Below the pieces are notes generated by a model. The model was not told the origin of the DNA. It saw only the letters and a list, made by a program, of their open reading frames with translations, and did not search any database. The position numbers and the translations under genes are program-made. From CAYYNP01 sp964472545 (lineage in GTDB: Bacteria; Planctomycetota; Planctomycetia; Pirellulales; Thermoguttaceae), in the NCBI GenBank assembly GCA_964472545.1, contig CAYYNP010000281.1:1-13209 (forward strand): a stretch of 13,209 nucleotides of DNA, written 5' to 3'. The stretch's first letter is position 1, and each line of letters begins with the position of its first letter. Of the stretch, positions 1-6,374 are shown piece after piece.

Positions 1-2
1 GT

Positions 3-1586
3 GCCCCGTGCATGATTTGCGTAGCCCGGGCGATCCCGAACTCGCACAAGGTCGTGGCCACCGGCACCGATCACCACGGCTACACGGCCGGCTCGATCCT
101 GGTGGTCGATCCCCGCAAGGGCGAAGACGGCGCCGCGCCGCTGTTGTGTGTTACGCCCGAGTTGCCCTCGCCCGAGGGAGGGCTGCCGCGCAATACGGCG
201 ATGGCGCCGCAGCCGTTGCCCGGCGATGCGCCCGGCGGCCGGCGGCGGGCTGCGTCGCCGTATCCGCTTTGCGAAGACCTCTTCCTGGTCGCGTATTCCC
301 ACGAAAACCAGTTTGCCATCTACCTGATCGACACGCTCGGCGGCCGCGAGTTGATCTACGGCGAGTCGTCGACGTCGTGCTTCAACCCCATCCCGCTTCG
401 CCCCACGCCCACGCCGCCGGTGTTGTCTTCGCAAGTGGCGGGCAAAGAGGACGAGACGACCGGCCGCTTCTACGTGCAGGACGTCTATCGCAGCAGCGAA
501 CCGCTCGAGCGCGGTACGATCGCCAGACTGCGCGTGAATGAGATCATCAGCCAACCGACCCGTTCGCACCCGGTCCGCAGCCGGGCGTCGAATGAGATCG
601 TCAAACGTGTGTTGGGCACCGTTCCGGTCGCCGGCGACGGGTCGGCCGCCTTCGAGGCCCCGGCCGATACGCCGCTGCAGTTCCAACTGCTCGACGAAAA
701 CGGCATGGCCGTGATGACCATGCGAAGCCTCGTCTACTTGCAGCCCGGCGAACAGGCGACCTGCGTGGGCTGTCACGAGCCGCGCAACCAACCGCCGCTT
801 GCCTCGGCGGCGCTCGGCCAGGTGCGGTTCCACAAGATCGAGCCGCCGGCCGGGCCCGACTACGAAGGCGGCTTCAGTTTCATGCGCTCTGTGCAGCCGG
901 TGCTCGATCGCTACTGCATCGACTGCCACGGGCTGGAGAAGACCGAGCGCAACGTGAACCTTTTGGGCGAGCGCAGCGGGAATTTCACCAGGTCGTACGA
1001 CGCCTTGACCTCCGGCAACCTGGTGCGGATCGCCCATCGCAACGGCGAGACGTCTTACAGCCAACCCAAGGACTACTTCGCCCACGCGGGCCGGCTGGCC
1101 GGGATGCTGTTGGACGGCCACCCGGGCAAAGACGGCAAGCCGCGCGTGCAACTCGACCCGGCCAGCTTCGAGCGGATCATCAATTGGCTCGATCTAAACG
1201 TGCAGTTCTACGGCGACTATTCGTTCAACCGTATCGAAGATCAGCGGCCGCTACCGGCCGGCGAGGAGGCGCTGAGAAAAGCGATTGCCGAGCGTTTCGG
1301 TCCGGAGTTGGCCGCGGAGCCCTACTCCGCGTTGGTCAACGTGGCCCTGCCCGCCGAGAGCCGCATTCTCAAGGCCGCGCTGTCCGAGAAGGCCGGCGGT
1401 TGGGGCCAGGTTGCCGACGGCGGCTGGGCGAAGACCGACGAGCCGGCCTATCGGGAGATGCTCGAATTGGTCCGCGCGTCGAGCACTCCCCGCGAGCACC
1501 TCGACAAGGCCGGCACCTGCGGCCGCGACCAGGGCTGCCGCTGCGGCTGCTGTTTCGTGCGGCTGGACGTCGAATCACGAGAGTAG
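3..1586 (+). CDS. HzsA-related secreted protein with two CxxCH haem motifs (5' truncated)
   Basis: The frame is open from base 3, so the true start lies left of the window; the ATG at 12 is internal. The visible part opens with a segment resembling a WD40/PD40-like propeller (SHKVVATGTDHHG, GSILVVDPRKG). It continues with a region resembling the middle domain of hydrazine synthase alpha-like proteins, which are abundant in planctomycetes. Two c-type haem attachment motifs are present: CVGCH (bases 762-776), followed by EPRNQPP, and CIDCH (914-928). The C terminus has a Cys cluster (CGRDQGCRCGCC, about 1516-1551) that I associate with planctomycete paralogues. Covalent haem would require export, so a signal peptide is expected upstream. 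Hydrazine synthesis itself should not be assumed, since this family is widespread outside anammox bacteria. Family membership is fairly sure; the substrate is unknown. Confidence 0.8.
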   Translation, partial: APCMICVARAIPNSHKVVATGTDHHGYTAGSILVVDPRKGEDGAAPLLCVTPELPSPEGGLPRNTAMAPQPLPGDAPGGRRRAASPYPLCEDLFLVAYSHENQFAIYLIDTLGGRELIYGESSTSCFNPIPLRPTPTPPVLSSQVAGKEDETTGRFYVQDVYRSSEPLERGTIARLRVNEIISQPTRSHPVRSRASNEIVKRVLGTVPVAGDGSAAFEAPADTPLQFQLLDENGMAVMTMRSLVYLQPGEQATCVGCHEPRNQPPLASAALGQVRFHKIEPPAGPDYEGGFSFMRSVQPVLDRYCIDCHGLEKTERNVNLLGERSGNFTRSYDALTSGNLVRIAHRNGETSYSQPKDYFAHAGRLAGMLLDGHPGKDGKPRVQLDPASFERIINWLDLNVQFYGDYSFNRIEDQRPLPAGEEALRKAIAERFGPELAAEPYSALVNVALPAESRILKAALSEKAGGWGQVADGGWAKTDEPAYREMLELVRASSTPREHLDKAGTCGRDQGCRCGCCFVRLDVESRE

Positions 1587-1592
1587 CCCAAC

Positions 1593-1709
1593 GGGTGGCT
1601 GGGGTCGAGGTGTGAGGAACGAGCACCGAACCCCCAGGTCTGGTTCTCTCGCGATAAGACTCTCCTGGGGGCTCAGCACTCGTTCCTCGTGCTTCGACCC
1701 CAGCCACCC
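1593..1709. repeat. Composite palindromic element, family A, copy 1
   Basis: The arms at 1593-1623 and 1679-1709 are near-complementary and share the outer 12-mer GGGTGGCTGGGG / CCCCAGCCACCC. An inner pair, CCCCCAGG (1631-1638) and CCTGGGGG (1664-1671), extends the hairpin. The element starts 6 bases after the stop of the HzsA-like gene and lies beyond the 3' end of the convergent CPBP gene, so it could act as a bidirectional terminator; there is no T run. A second copy lies at 10019-10117. Confidence 0.85.
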
Positions 1710-1748
1710 AGCGCAACGCCATCCAGCGCAACGCCACCCAGCGCAACA
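1708..1748. repeat. 15-bp tandem repeat, about 2.7 units
   Basis: The units CCAGCGCAACGCCAT (1708-1722), CCAGCGCAACGCCAC (1723-1737) and a partial CCAGCGCAACA (1738-1748) run directly from the edge of the palindromic element to the stop codon of the CPBP gene. The first unit overlaps the CCACCC terminus of the element, so the array may have arisen by slippage at its end. Confidence 0.8.
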
Positions 1749-1750
1749 CG

Positions 1751-2728
1751 TCACTGCATCAACAGCCACATCAACGCCAGGCTGGTCACGTTCAGCGCCA
1801 TGTGCAACATCACCGCCGGCACCAGGCGATGGGTGCGGTAGTAGAGGATGCCCAACGCCACGGAGAAGAAGAACAACACGAAGGGATCCGGAGCCACGTA
1901 CTTCGGCAGCCAATAACTCAACGCCGCCATACCCGCGTAGAGCGGCGCAGCCAACGCGGCAAACGAGCAGAGCCCCAGCCGCACGTCGGCAAAGAACTTC
2001 TGCGGTACCCAGCCGAGATCTTCGGCCGTCGCCCCCACGCGCAAACGGAATATGACGACGGCGGCCGCCACCGTCGCCAGCTTGGCCAGTCCGTCGACCA
2101 ACAGCATCGCGATCACGAAGTCGACCGGCATCATCGGTGCATCGACGCGGAAGTGCATCCGGCCGAAAAGGAACGAGGTGAGCACGATCGGTCCGATCGC
2201 CCCGGGCACGAGCCGCGATAGCGTGGGCATCGCCCGGCGCCCCCGCCGTTGTGCCCGCTGAAGCCAGCCTTGCAGCAAGACGCGAAAGAAGAACTCCTCG
2301 GCGATCGGGGCCACCACGCAGGCGGAAAAGGCACACAACAACAGCACCCACGGGCTGCCCTCGGCGAGCAGCTTCTGGATCAAATGGGCTGAGGTGGCTT
2401 CTTCGACGTTGTACCTCACCGGCGGCCGCATCTGCTCGGGCTCCAGCATCAGCATCGCCGCGCCGCCCGCCACGGCCGAGAACATCGCGAAGACGGCCAA
2501 CACCAAGAATAAGTCGATCAGCGTCCACGGCACCGGACGCCGTGGCTGGCGGGGCAACACCGTCCGGCCCTTGGCCAGCCGGTCCAGTATGAACGTCCAG
2601 GCCGCGAGACACGCAAGCAAGGCGAATCCGACGACGCAGACCACCACCGTGTCGACCGTCGGCTCGGGAGGGCCGTGGGCCAGTAGAGCGAACTCGACCG
2701 CGCCGACCGTCGCTTGTTCTGGGGGCAT
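1751..2728 (-). CDS. CPBP family intramembrane metalloprotease
   Basis: This is a multi-pass membrane protein of 325 residues with the three conserved motifs of the CPBP (CAAX protease/bacteriocin-processing, Abi) family. These are E144-E145-x3-R149 (EEFFFR), F188-x3-H192 (FGRMH) and H309-x3-N313 (HMALN) near the C terminus. Hydrophobic segments lie at about residues 26-48, 70-95 and 127-142, with more in the second half. Family members cleave membrane-embedded substrates with residues of these motifs; the substrate here is unknown. I place the start at the ATG at 2728; a TTG one codon upstream (2731) is possible. No SD is seen. It is the last gene of the probable rimO-pgsA-CPBP operon, 46 bases after pgsA, which suggests co-expression with phospholipid synthesis. 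Confidence 0.88.
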   Translation of the reverse strand: MPPEQATVGAVEFALLAHGPPEPTVDTVVVCVVGFALLACLAAWTFILDRLAKGRTVLPRQPRRPVPWTLIDLFLVLAVFAMFSAVAGGAAMLMLEPEQMRPPVRYNVEEATSAHLIQKLLAEGSPWVLLLCAFSACVVAPIAEEFFFRVLLQGWLQRAQRRGRRAMPTLSRLVPGAIGPIVLTSFLFGRMHFRVDAPMMPVDFVIAMLLVDGLAKLATVAAAVVIFRLRVGATAEDLGWVPQKFFADVRLGLCSFAALAAPLYAGMAALSYWLPKYVAPDPFVLFFFSVALGILYYRTHRLVPAVMLHMALNVTSLALMWLLMQ

Positions 2729-2774
2729 CAAGTCGTGCGGAATGCGAGGAGGAGAGGTCGGATCACATGCCCGG

Positions 2775-3431
2775 CTACCGCCGCAAGAGCTTCACCGCGG
2801 CCATTACGTAGACCACGCCGGAGTAGACCGTCAGCGCCACGGCCGACCAGACCGAAACGGCCAACAGCCAGAGGCACCAGTCGGCACAGGGTTGCGTGGC
2901 GGCGCCGTCCACAACGGCGCGACTGTGCAAGTAGTAGAGCCCCACGCCGGCCGTGACGCATTGCAGCACCATCTTCAGCTTGCCGGCCATCTTGGCCGAG
3001 AAATCCGAACCGCGCTCTTCGATCAAGCTCCGCAAGGCGGTCACCAGCAACTCCCGGCCCACGATCACCACCACCATCCAGGCCTTCACGCCGTACGGCT
3101 CGTTGTACATCGCCGGCACGGCAGCCAGATAGATGAACGTGCCGCAGATGATCACCTTGTCGGCAAACGGATCGAGGATCCGCCCCAGCCTGGTCACCTG
3201 GCCGTATCTTCGGGCGTAGAAGCCGTCGAGCCAGTCGGTCCCGGCGCCGATGATAAACAACACCATCCCCACCAGGTAGTACTCGTTGGCGATGAAGCAG
3301 AACAAGATCACCGACAGAATCAGCCGGGCGATCGTCAGTTGGTTGGGCAGATTGAAAACGACGGCGGTGGCGCGGCTGGAGGTCTCGGCGGGGGCAGTTT
3401 CGGCGGTGGCTGTCTTCGAGGGTGTCGACAT
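2775..3431 (-). CDS. pgsA: CDP-diacylglycerol--glycerol-3-phosphate 3-phosphatidyltransferase
   Basis: The enzyme makes phosphatidylglycerol phosphate from CDP-diacylglycerol and glycerol 3-phosphate, the committed step to phosphatidylglycerol and cardiolipin, in the inner membrane. The CDP-alcohol phosphotransferase signature is complete: D66, D69-G70, A73-R74, G83, D87 and D91 (DWLDGFYAR, then G-x3-D-x3-D). The 218-residue protein has a Ser/Thr/Ala-rich extension of about 25 residues before the usual NLPNQLTIARL start. Hydrophobic segments at about 38-62 and several later ones fit the six-helix fold. A weak SD (GGGAAG) lies upstream of the ATG at 3431. It follows rimO by only 25 bases; rimO and pgsA adjacency is common in bacteria, which supports both calls. 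A phosphatidylserine or cardiolipin synthase of the same superfamily is less likely, given the N-terminal motif. Confidence 0.92.
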   Translation of the reverse strand: MSTPSKTATAETAPAETSSRATAVVFNLPNQLTIARLILSVILFCFIANEYYLVGMVLFIIGAGTDWLDGFYARRYGQVTRLGRILDPFADKVIICGTFIYLAAVPAMYNEPYGVKAWMVVVIVGRELLVTALRSLIEERGSDFSAKMAGKLKMVLQCVTAGVGLYYLHSRAVVDGAATQPCADWCLWLLAVSVWSAVALTVYSGVVYVMAAVKLLRR

Positions 3432-3456
3432 CTCGCTTCCCGGTGATGCGTGGCGG

Positions 3457-4935
3457 CTATCCGACGGCTACCCCTATTAGATCATAATCGCGGGCGTCGA
3501 CAATCTCACAAGCCACGATTTGGCCCACGGCGACGTTGCGGCCCGCGATATCCCCGGCGGTCACGTAAACCACGCCGTCGACCTCCGGGGCGTCGGCGTA
3601 GGTCCTGCCTACGTAGGCGTCGGGCGCGTCCGGGATATCACGGTCGAGAATCACGTCGACCGTCCGACCGATCTGAGCTGCATTGTAGGCGAATGCCGTC
3701 TGCTGTTGCACTGCCAATAGGCGGTCGCGTCGGGCGGAGCCTACGTCTTTCGGCACCAGTCCTTCAAGCTCTGCGGCGGGGGTGCCGGACTCGGCCGAGT
3801 AGCAAAATGCGCCCAGCCGCTCGAAACGCTGCTCTCGGACGAAATCCAGCAATTCCTCGAAATGTTCCTCCGTTTCGCCCGGGAAGCCCGTCAACAACGT
3901 CGTCCGCAGCACCAGCCCGGGGATCCGATCGCGCAGGCGCCCGAGCAACGCTTCGGTCTGTCGGCGGTTGACCTGCCGCCGCATCCGGCGGAGCACGTCG
4001 TCGGCCGCGTGTTGCAGCGGCATGTCGAGATACGGCAGTACCTTCTCGGCCGTCGCCACCGCGTCGATCACCGCGTCGGTCACGTACATCGGATAGAGGT
4101 ACATCAGGCGGATCCAGGCCAGGCTGCCAATGTCGTTCAGCCGCCAGAGCAACTCGGCCAGTTGGGGCTCGCCGCCCAGATCCAGGCCGTAGTAGCTGGT
4201 GTCTTGGGCCACCAACACCAACTCCCGTACGCCGTCGGCCGCCAACTCCTCGGCCTCGGCCACGATCTGCTCGATCGGCTTGCTGGCGTACGGCCCCCGC
4301 AGGCTAGGGATCGTGCAGAAGCTGCACTGCCGGTTGCAGCCTTCGGCGATCTTCAAAAACGCCAAATGCCGCGGCGTAACCCGCAAACGGCCGGTGTCTT
4401 CCGGCGGTCGGGCGGGGGCGGGAGGGAAGATGCTGCGCGTGGATAGTAGCCGTCTCGCTCCGCGAGACGAACTAGATGGTAGTCGTCTCGCTCCGCGAGA
4501 CGAAGTGACATCTCGCCCAGCGAGATGACTACTATCCCGACGGCCACTCAGCAATCGATCGGCCGCCGCGGTGATCTCATCTCGGGCGAAGACGCCGACC
4601 AACTGATCGATGTCCGGATACTCCTCCAGAAGCGTCTCCCGATCCCGCTCGGCCAGGCATCCGGCCACGATCAGCCCGCCGAGCTTGCCCTGCTGCTTCA
4701 GGTCGAGCATCTCGCGGATCACGCCGTACGACTCGTCGCGGGCGTCGCCGATGAATCCGCACGTGTTGACGACCGCGAAATCGGCCCCGTCCGGCTCCCC
4801 CACCATCCGATACCCCCGCAATTGCAGCCGCCCGGCCATCCGCTCACTATCGACCAGGTTTTTCGGACAGCCGAGGCTGATCAGTGCGTAGGTCGGCGGG
4901 TCTAGGTCGGGAGTTTCTGAGGCCAAGGCGATCAC
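3457..4935 (-). CDS. rimO: Ribosomal protein S12 methylthiotransferase RimO
   Basis: This radical-SAM enzyme adds a methylthio group to the conserved Asp of ribosomal protein S12. The N-terminal MTTase domain carries three cluster Cys: C23 in SLGCPKNLVDSE, C59 in VNTCGF and C93 in VAGCLAER. The radical-SAM triad is C200-x3-C204-x2-C207 within EGCNRQCSFC. A TRAM-like domain closes the protein (from about residue 425). The SLGCPKN motif favours RimO over MiaB. I chose the GTG at 4935. The frame runs on to a TTG at 4971, but that segment is a repeat hairpin (4951-4967); a TTG at 4926 is also possible, and no SD is seen at any of them. Residues 133-166 are encoded by an in-frame palindromic element, which makes the protein (492 residues) longer than typical RimO (about 430-450). 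First gene of the operon with pgsA. Confidence 0.94.
   Translation of the reverse strand: MIALASETPDLDPPTYALISLGCPKNLVDSERMAGRLQLRGYRMVGEPDGADFAVVNTCGFIGDARDESYGVIREMLDLKQQGKLGGLIVAGCLAERDRETLLEEYPDIDQLVGVFARDEITAAADRLLSGRRDSSHLAGRDVTSSRGARRLPSSSSRGARRLLSTRSIFPPAPARPPEDTGRLRVTPRHLAFLKIAEGCNRQCSFCTIPSLRGPYASKPIEQIVAEAEELAADGVRELVLVAQDTSYYGLDLGGEPQLAELLWRLNDIGSLAWIRLMYLYPMYVTDAVIDAVATAEKVLPYLDMPLQHAADDVLRRMRRQVNRRQTEALLGRLRDRIPGLVLRTTLLTGFPGETEEHFEELLDFVREQRFERLGAFCYSAESGTPAAELEGLVPKDVGSARRDRLLAVQQQTAFAYNAAQIGRTVDVILDRDIPDAPDAYVGRTYADAPEVDGVVYVTAGDIAGRNVAVGQIVACEIVDARDYDLIGVAVG
4441..4537. repeat. Triple-hairpin palindromic element inserted inside rimO
   Basis: The outer inverted repeats are GGATAGTAG (4441-4449) and CTACTATCC (4529-4537). 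Inside are three related hairpins. Two are direct copies (29-bp units at 4442-4470 and 4475-4503, two mismatches) with stem CGTCTCGC, loop TCC and stem GCGAGACG. The third (about 4509-4527) lies inverted and has stem CATCTCGC/GCGAGATG, a compensated base-pair change. On the rimO strand it is read without a stop, giving a repeated SSRGARRL peptide. Confidence 0.9.
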
Positions 4936-4948
4936 ACGGGGTTCTGGT

Positions 4949-4967
4949 AGGGTGCGTGCAACGCACC
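4949..4967. repeat. GTAGGGTGCGT hairpin (family B), copy 1
   Basis: The stem GGTGCGT (4951-4957) and its complement ACGCACC (4961-4967) enclose the loop GCA, preceded by TA. It lies just upstream of the chosen rimO start. A second copy with the same GTAGGGTGCGT beginning is at 6023-6044. Confidence 0.7.
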
Positions 4968-5040
4968 ACAACGCCCCTCACGTCAGACTCCAGATCCTAC
5001 TCGATTTTCGCCAAAATCGTAAGTGGCCCGATCCACCGGC

Positions 5041-5068
5041 TTGCGAACGCGGCGAGGTGTGGTATACT
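5041..5068 (+). promoter_or_regulatory. Sigma70-like promoter
   Basis: TTGCGA (5041-5046) and TATACT (5063-5068) are separated by 16 bases and lie in a locally AT-rich patch that stands out from the GC-rich surroundings. The -10 box sits within GTGGTATACTATACAC (5059-5074), whose outer bases GTG/CAC and inner TATA bases are partly symmetric, so a regulator could bind there. It points toward the peptidase gene starting at 5287, leaving a leader of about 210 bases. Prediction from consensus only. Confidence 0.5.
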
Positions 5069-5140
5069 ATACACATGTACATTCTTCTTTGGGGTTGCCG
5101 TGATATACCGGAGCTTCAGCCGTCGCCGTCAAGCCACTTC

Positions 5141-5227
5141 CGTTTAGCAGCCGCCGGCACGGCGGCTTGACCACGGATCACCACACTCCGTTGCTACACA
5201 AGCCGCCGTGCCGGCGGCTGCTAAACG
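5141..5227. repeat. Paired inverted repeat with hairpin arms (family D)
   Basis: A perfect 29-bp inverted repeat (5141-5169 and 5199-5227) is separated by 29 bases. Each arm is itself a hairpin: GCCGCCG, loop GCA, CGGCGGC. The layout is that of a REP doublet. It lies in the leader of the peptidase mRNA and could fold into two small hairpins or one long one. The frame of the peptidase gene runs back through the second arm, which is not a reason to start the protein there. Confidence 0.85.
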
Positions 5228-5286
5228 AACGACGCGAACCGCGCCAGCACTGCATCAAAAACACCCTATCCTGTCGAGCCCTGACC

Positions 5287-6018
5287 ATGCTTGCAGAACT
5301 TACCCACGAAGACCTCTCTGCCGCGTTGGACGACGTGGCGATGGACCTCTTGACCGAGGCCGGCGTGGAGCATCCGCCGGTCGACGCATTGGCCGTGGCC
5401 GGCGCGTTGGGGATCACCGTGGCGATGGACGACCGCCAGTCGGGCCGTGCCCGCTACGTGCGGCTTTGCAGCCACCGTCCGGAAAACCCCCGGCCGACGA
5501 TCCTCTTGCAGCCCGACCCCCGCCGCGAACGCCGTCACTGGGCGGTTGCCCATGAGTTGGGCGAACACGCCGCTTGCCGCGTCTTCGCCGGGCTGGGCGT
5601 CGACCCGCGCGAAACGTCGCCGGGCGCCCGGGAGACGGTCGCCAACCATCTGGCCGGCCGATTGTTGTTGCCCACGGCCTGGTTCGCTGCCGACGCCCGC
5701 GACTCCGACTGGGACCTGCTCGAACTCAAAGGACGCTACGCCACGGCCAGTCACGAACTGATCGCCCGGCGGATGCTCGAGTGCCGTCCGCCGGTGATCA
5801 TCACGATTTTCGACCACCGCAGCCAGACCTTCCGCCGCAGCAATCTGCCCGGCCGCGTCCCGCCGCCGACTTCGGCCGAGATGTCATGCTGGCAAACGGT
5901 ACACGGCGGAAACCGTCCCCACCAAACCGAAGACGGCCCCCGCACGGTTCAAGGCTGGCCGGTACACGAAGACGGCTGGAAACGCGAGATCCTTCGGGCG
6001 GAAGTGGACCAGTGGTAG
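5287..6018 (+). CDS. ImmA/IrrE-like metallo-endopeptidase family protein
   Basis: This is a 243-residue soluble protein with the layout of the ImmA/IrrE (DUF955) zinc peptidases. These cleave or regulate repressors, as in ICEBs1 ImmA or Deinococcus IrrE. An N-terminal helical part is followed by WAVAHELGEH (H89-H94) and then E116-x3-N120 in ETVANHLAGRLLLP, the family's downstream metal-ligand region. The zinc motif is odd: the family has HExxH, but here position 93 is Glu and the His falls one residue later. No DNA-binding HTH domain is visible and no repressor gene is adjacent, so the target is unknown. I chose the ATG at 5287 because the longer frame (from 5167) is made of repeat DNA; no SD is visible. 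The last 40 or so residues are polar and unassigned. Confidence 0.8.
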   Translation: MLAELTHEDLSAALDDVAMDLLTEAGVEHPPVDALAVAGALGITVAMDDRQSGRARYVRLCSHRPENPRPTILLQPDPRRERRHWAVAHELGEHAACRVFAGLGVDPRETSPGARETVANHLAGRLLLPTAWFAADARDSDWDLLELKGRYATASHELIARRMLECRPPVIITIFDHRSQTFRRSNLPGRVPPPTSAEMSCWQTVHGGNRPHQTEDGPRTVQGWPVHEDGWKREILRAEVDQW

Positions 6019-6374
6019 CACCGTAGGGTGCGTCGCGACGCACCGCTGTGCAGACGCGCGGCGACGGGGCGCGTGTATCGCTGCGGGTTCTCAACGTGGA
6101 TGAACGCCGCCGCGCTGACGATCAACGCCTTCGACCCGGTGGACGAAGCGTAGAACCCAAGGGGCGGGCCCCAAGGGTGGGGACTTCTAGTTCGTTTGGC
6201 TAATCGTAACCCGCATAATCGTCAAGTTTTGCTGCCACTGGCCCTCAATCGAGGACGATACCCTTAGTGAGGTGCGCGTTCGCCCGTCGCCCGCTTCGGG
6301 CGGTTCTTGGGCTCGCACTCCTCAACCTGTTTACTTCAGGGCGCGGCTACTCTCATTTCGAGCCGTGAGCGGCA
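6019..6374. other. Gene-free intergenic stretch
   Basis: These 356 bases hold a family B hairpin (6023-6044) and a 6-bp-stem hairpin CGCCCG-CTT-CGGGCG (6288-6302) without a T run. There is also an AT-richer patch around 6190-6230 that may hold the promoter of the next gene: a weak TTCGTT at 6191 and CATAAT at 6214, 17 bases apart. A short open frame ending at about 6152 has no recognisable product. No tRNA or sRNA signature was found. Confidence 0.5.
6023..6044. repeat. GTAGGGTGCGT hairpin (family B), copy 2
   Basis: GGTGCGTCG and CGACGCACC form a perfect 18-bp palindrome (6027-6044), preceded by GTAG. It begins 4 bases after the stop codon of the peptidase gene, so it could protect or terminate that transcript; there is no T run. 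It shares its first 11 bases with the copy at 4949. Confidence 0.7.

Larger units (their letters stand above)
4936..5286. other. Intergenic region between divergent rimO and the ImmA-type gene
   Basis: This stretch of 351 bases has no convincing gene. It holds a family B hairpin (4949-4967), a sigma70-like promoter (5041-5068) and a 29-bp inverted repeat (5141-5227). A 31-codon ORF (5075-5170) runs from just below the promoter into the repeat and is probably chance. Confidence 0.7.

Noticed and set aside
1575..2612. 345-codon minus-strand frame overlapping the CPBP gene
   Set aside because: The overlapping frame 1751-2728 carries all three CPBP motifs and hydrophobic segments; this one is Arg/Gly-rich and reads through the palindromic element.
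2394..3446. 350-codon plus-strand frame opposite pgsA and the CPBP gene
   Set aside because: It is antisense to two genes with clear family signatures; its composition is low-complexity, His/Gln/Gly-rich.
4441..4537. CRISPR array or attachment site
   Set aside because: The units are hairpins in mixed orientation without unique spacers of even length, and they lie inside a coding frame; no integrase or cas gene is present.
4936..4971. Upstream TTG start for rimO
   Set aside because: The extension translates a repeat hairpin (4951-4967), and RimO proteins normally begin shortly before the SLGCPKN motif.
5167..5286. 40-codon N-terminal extension of the ImmA-type protein
   Set aside because: It is encoded by the arm of an inverted repeat and its flank; the protein fold starts naturally at the ATG at 5287.
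6060..6152. Possible gene remnant after the peptidase gene
   Set aside because: A short frame ending in NAFDPVDEA and a stop has no start context or recognisable family.
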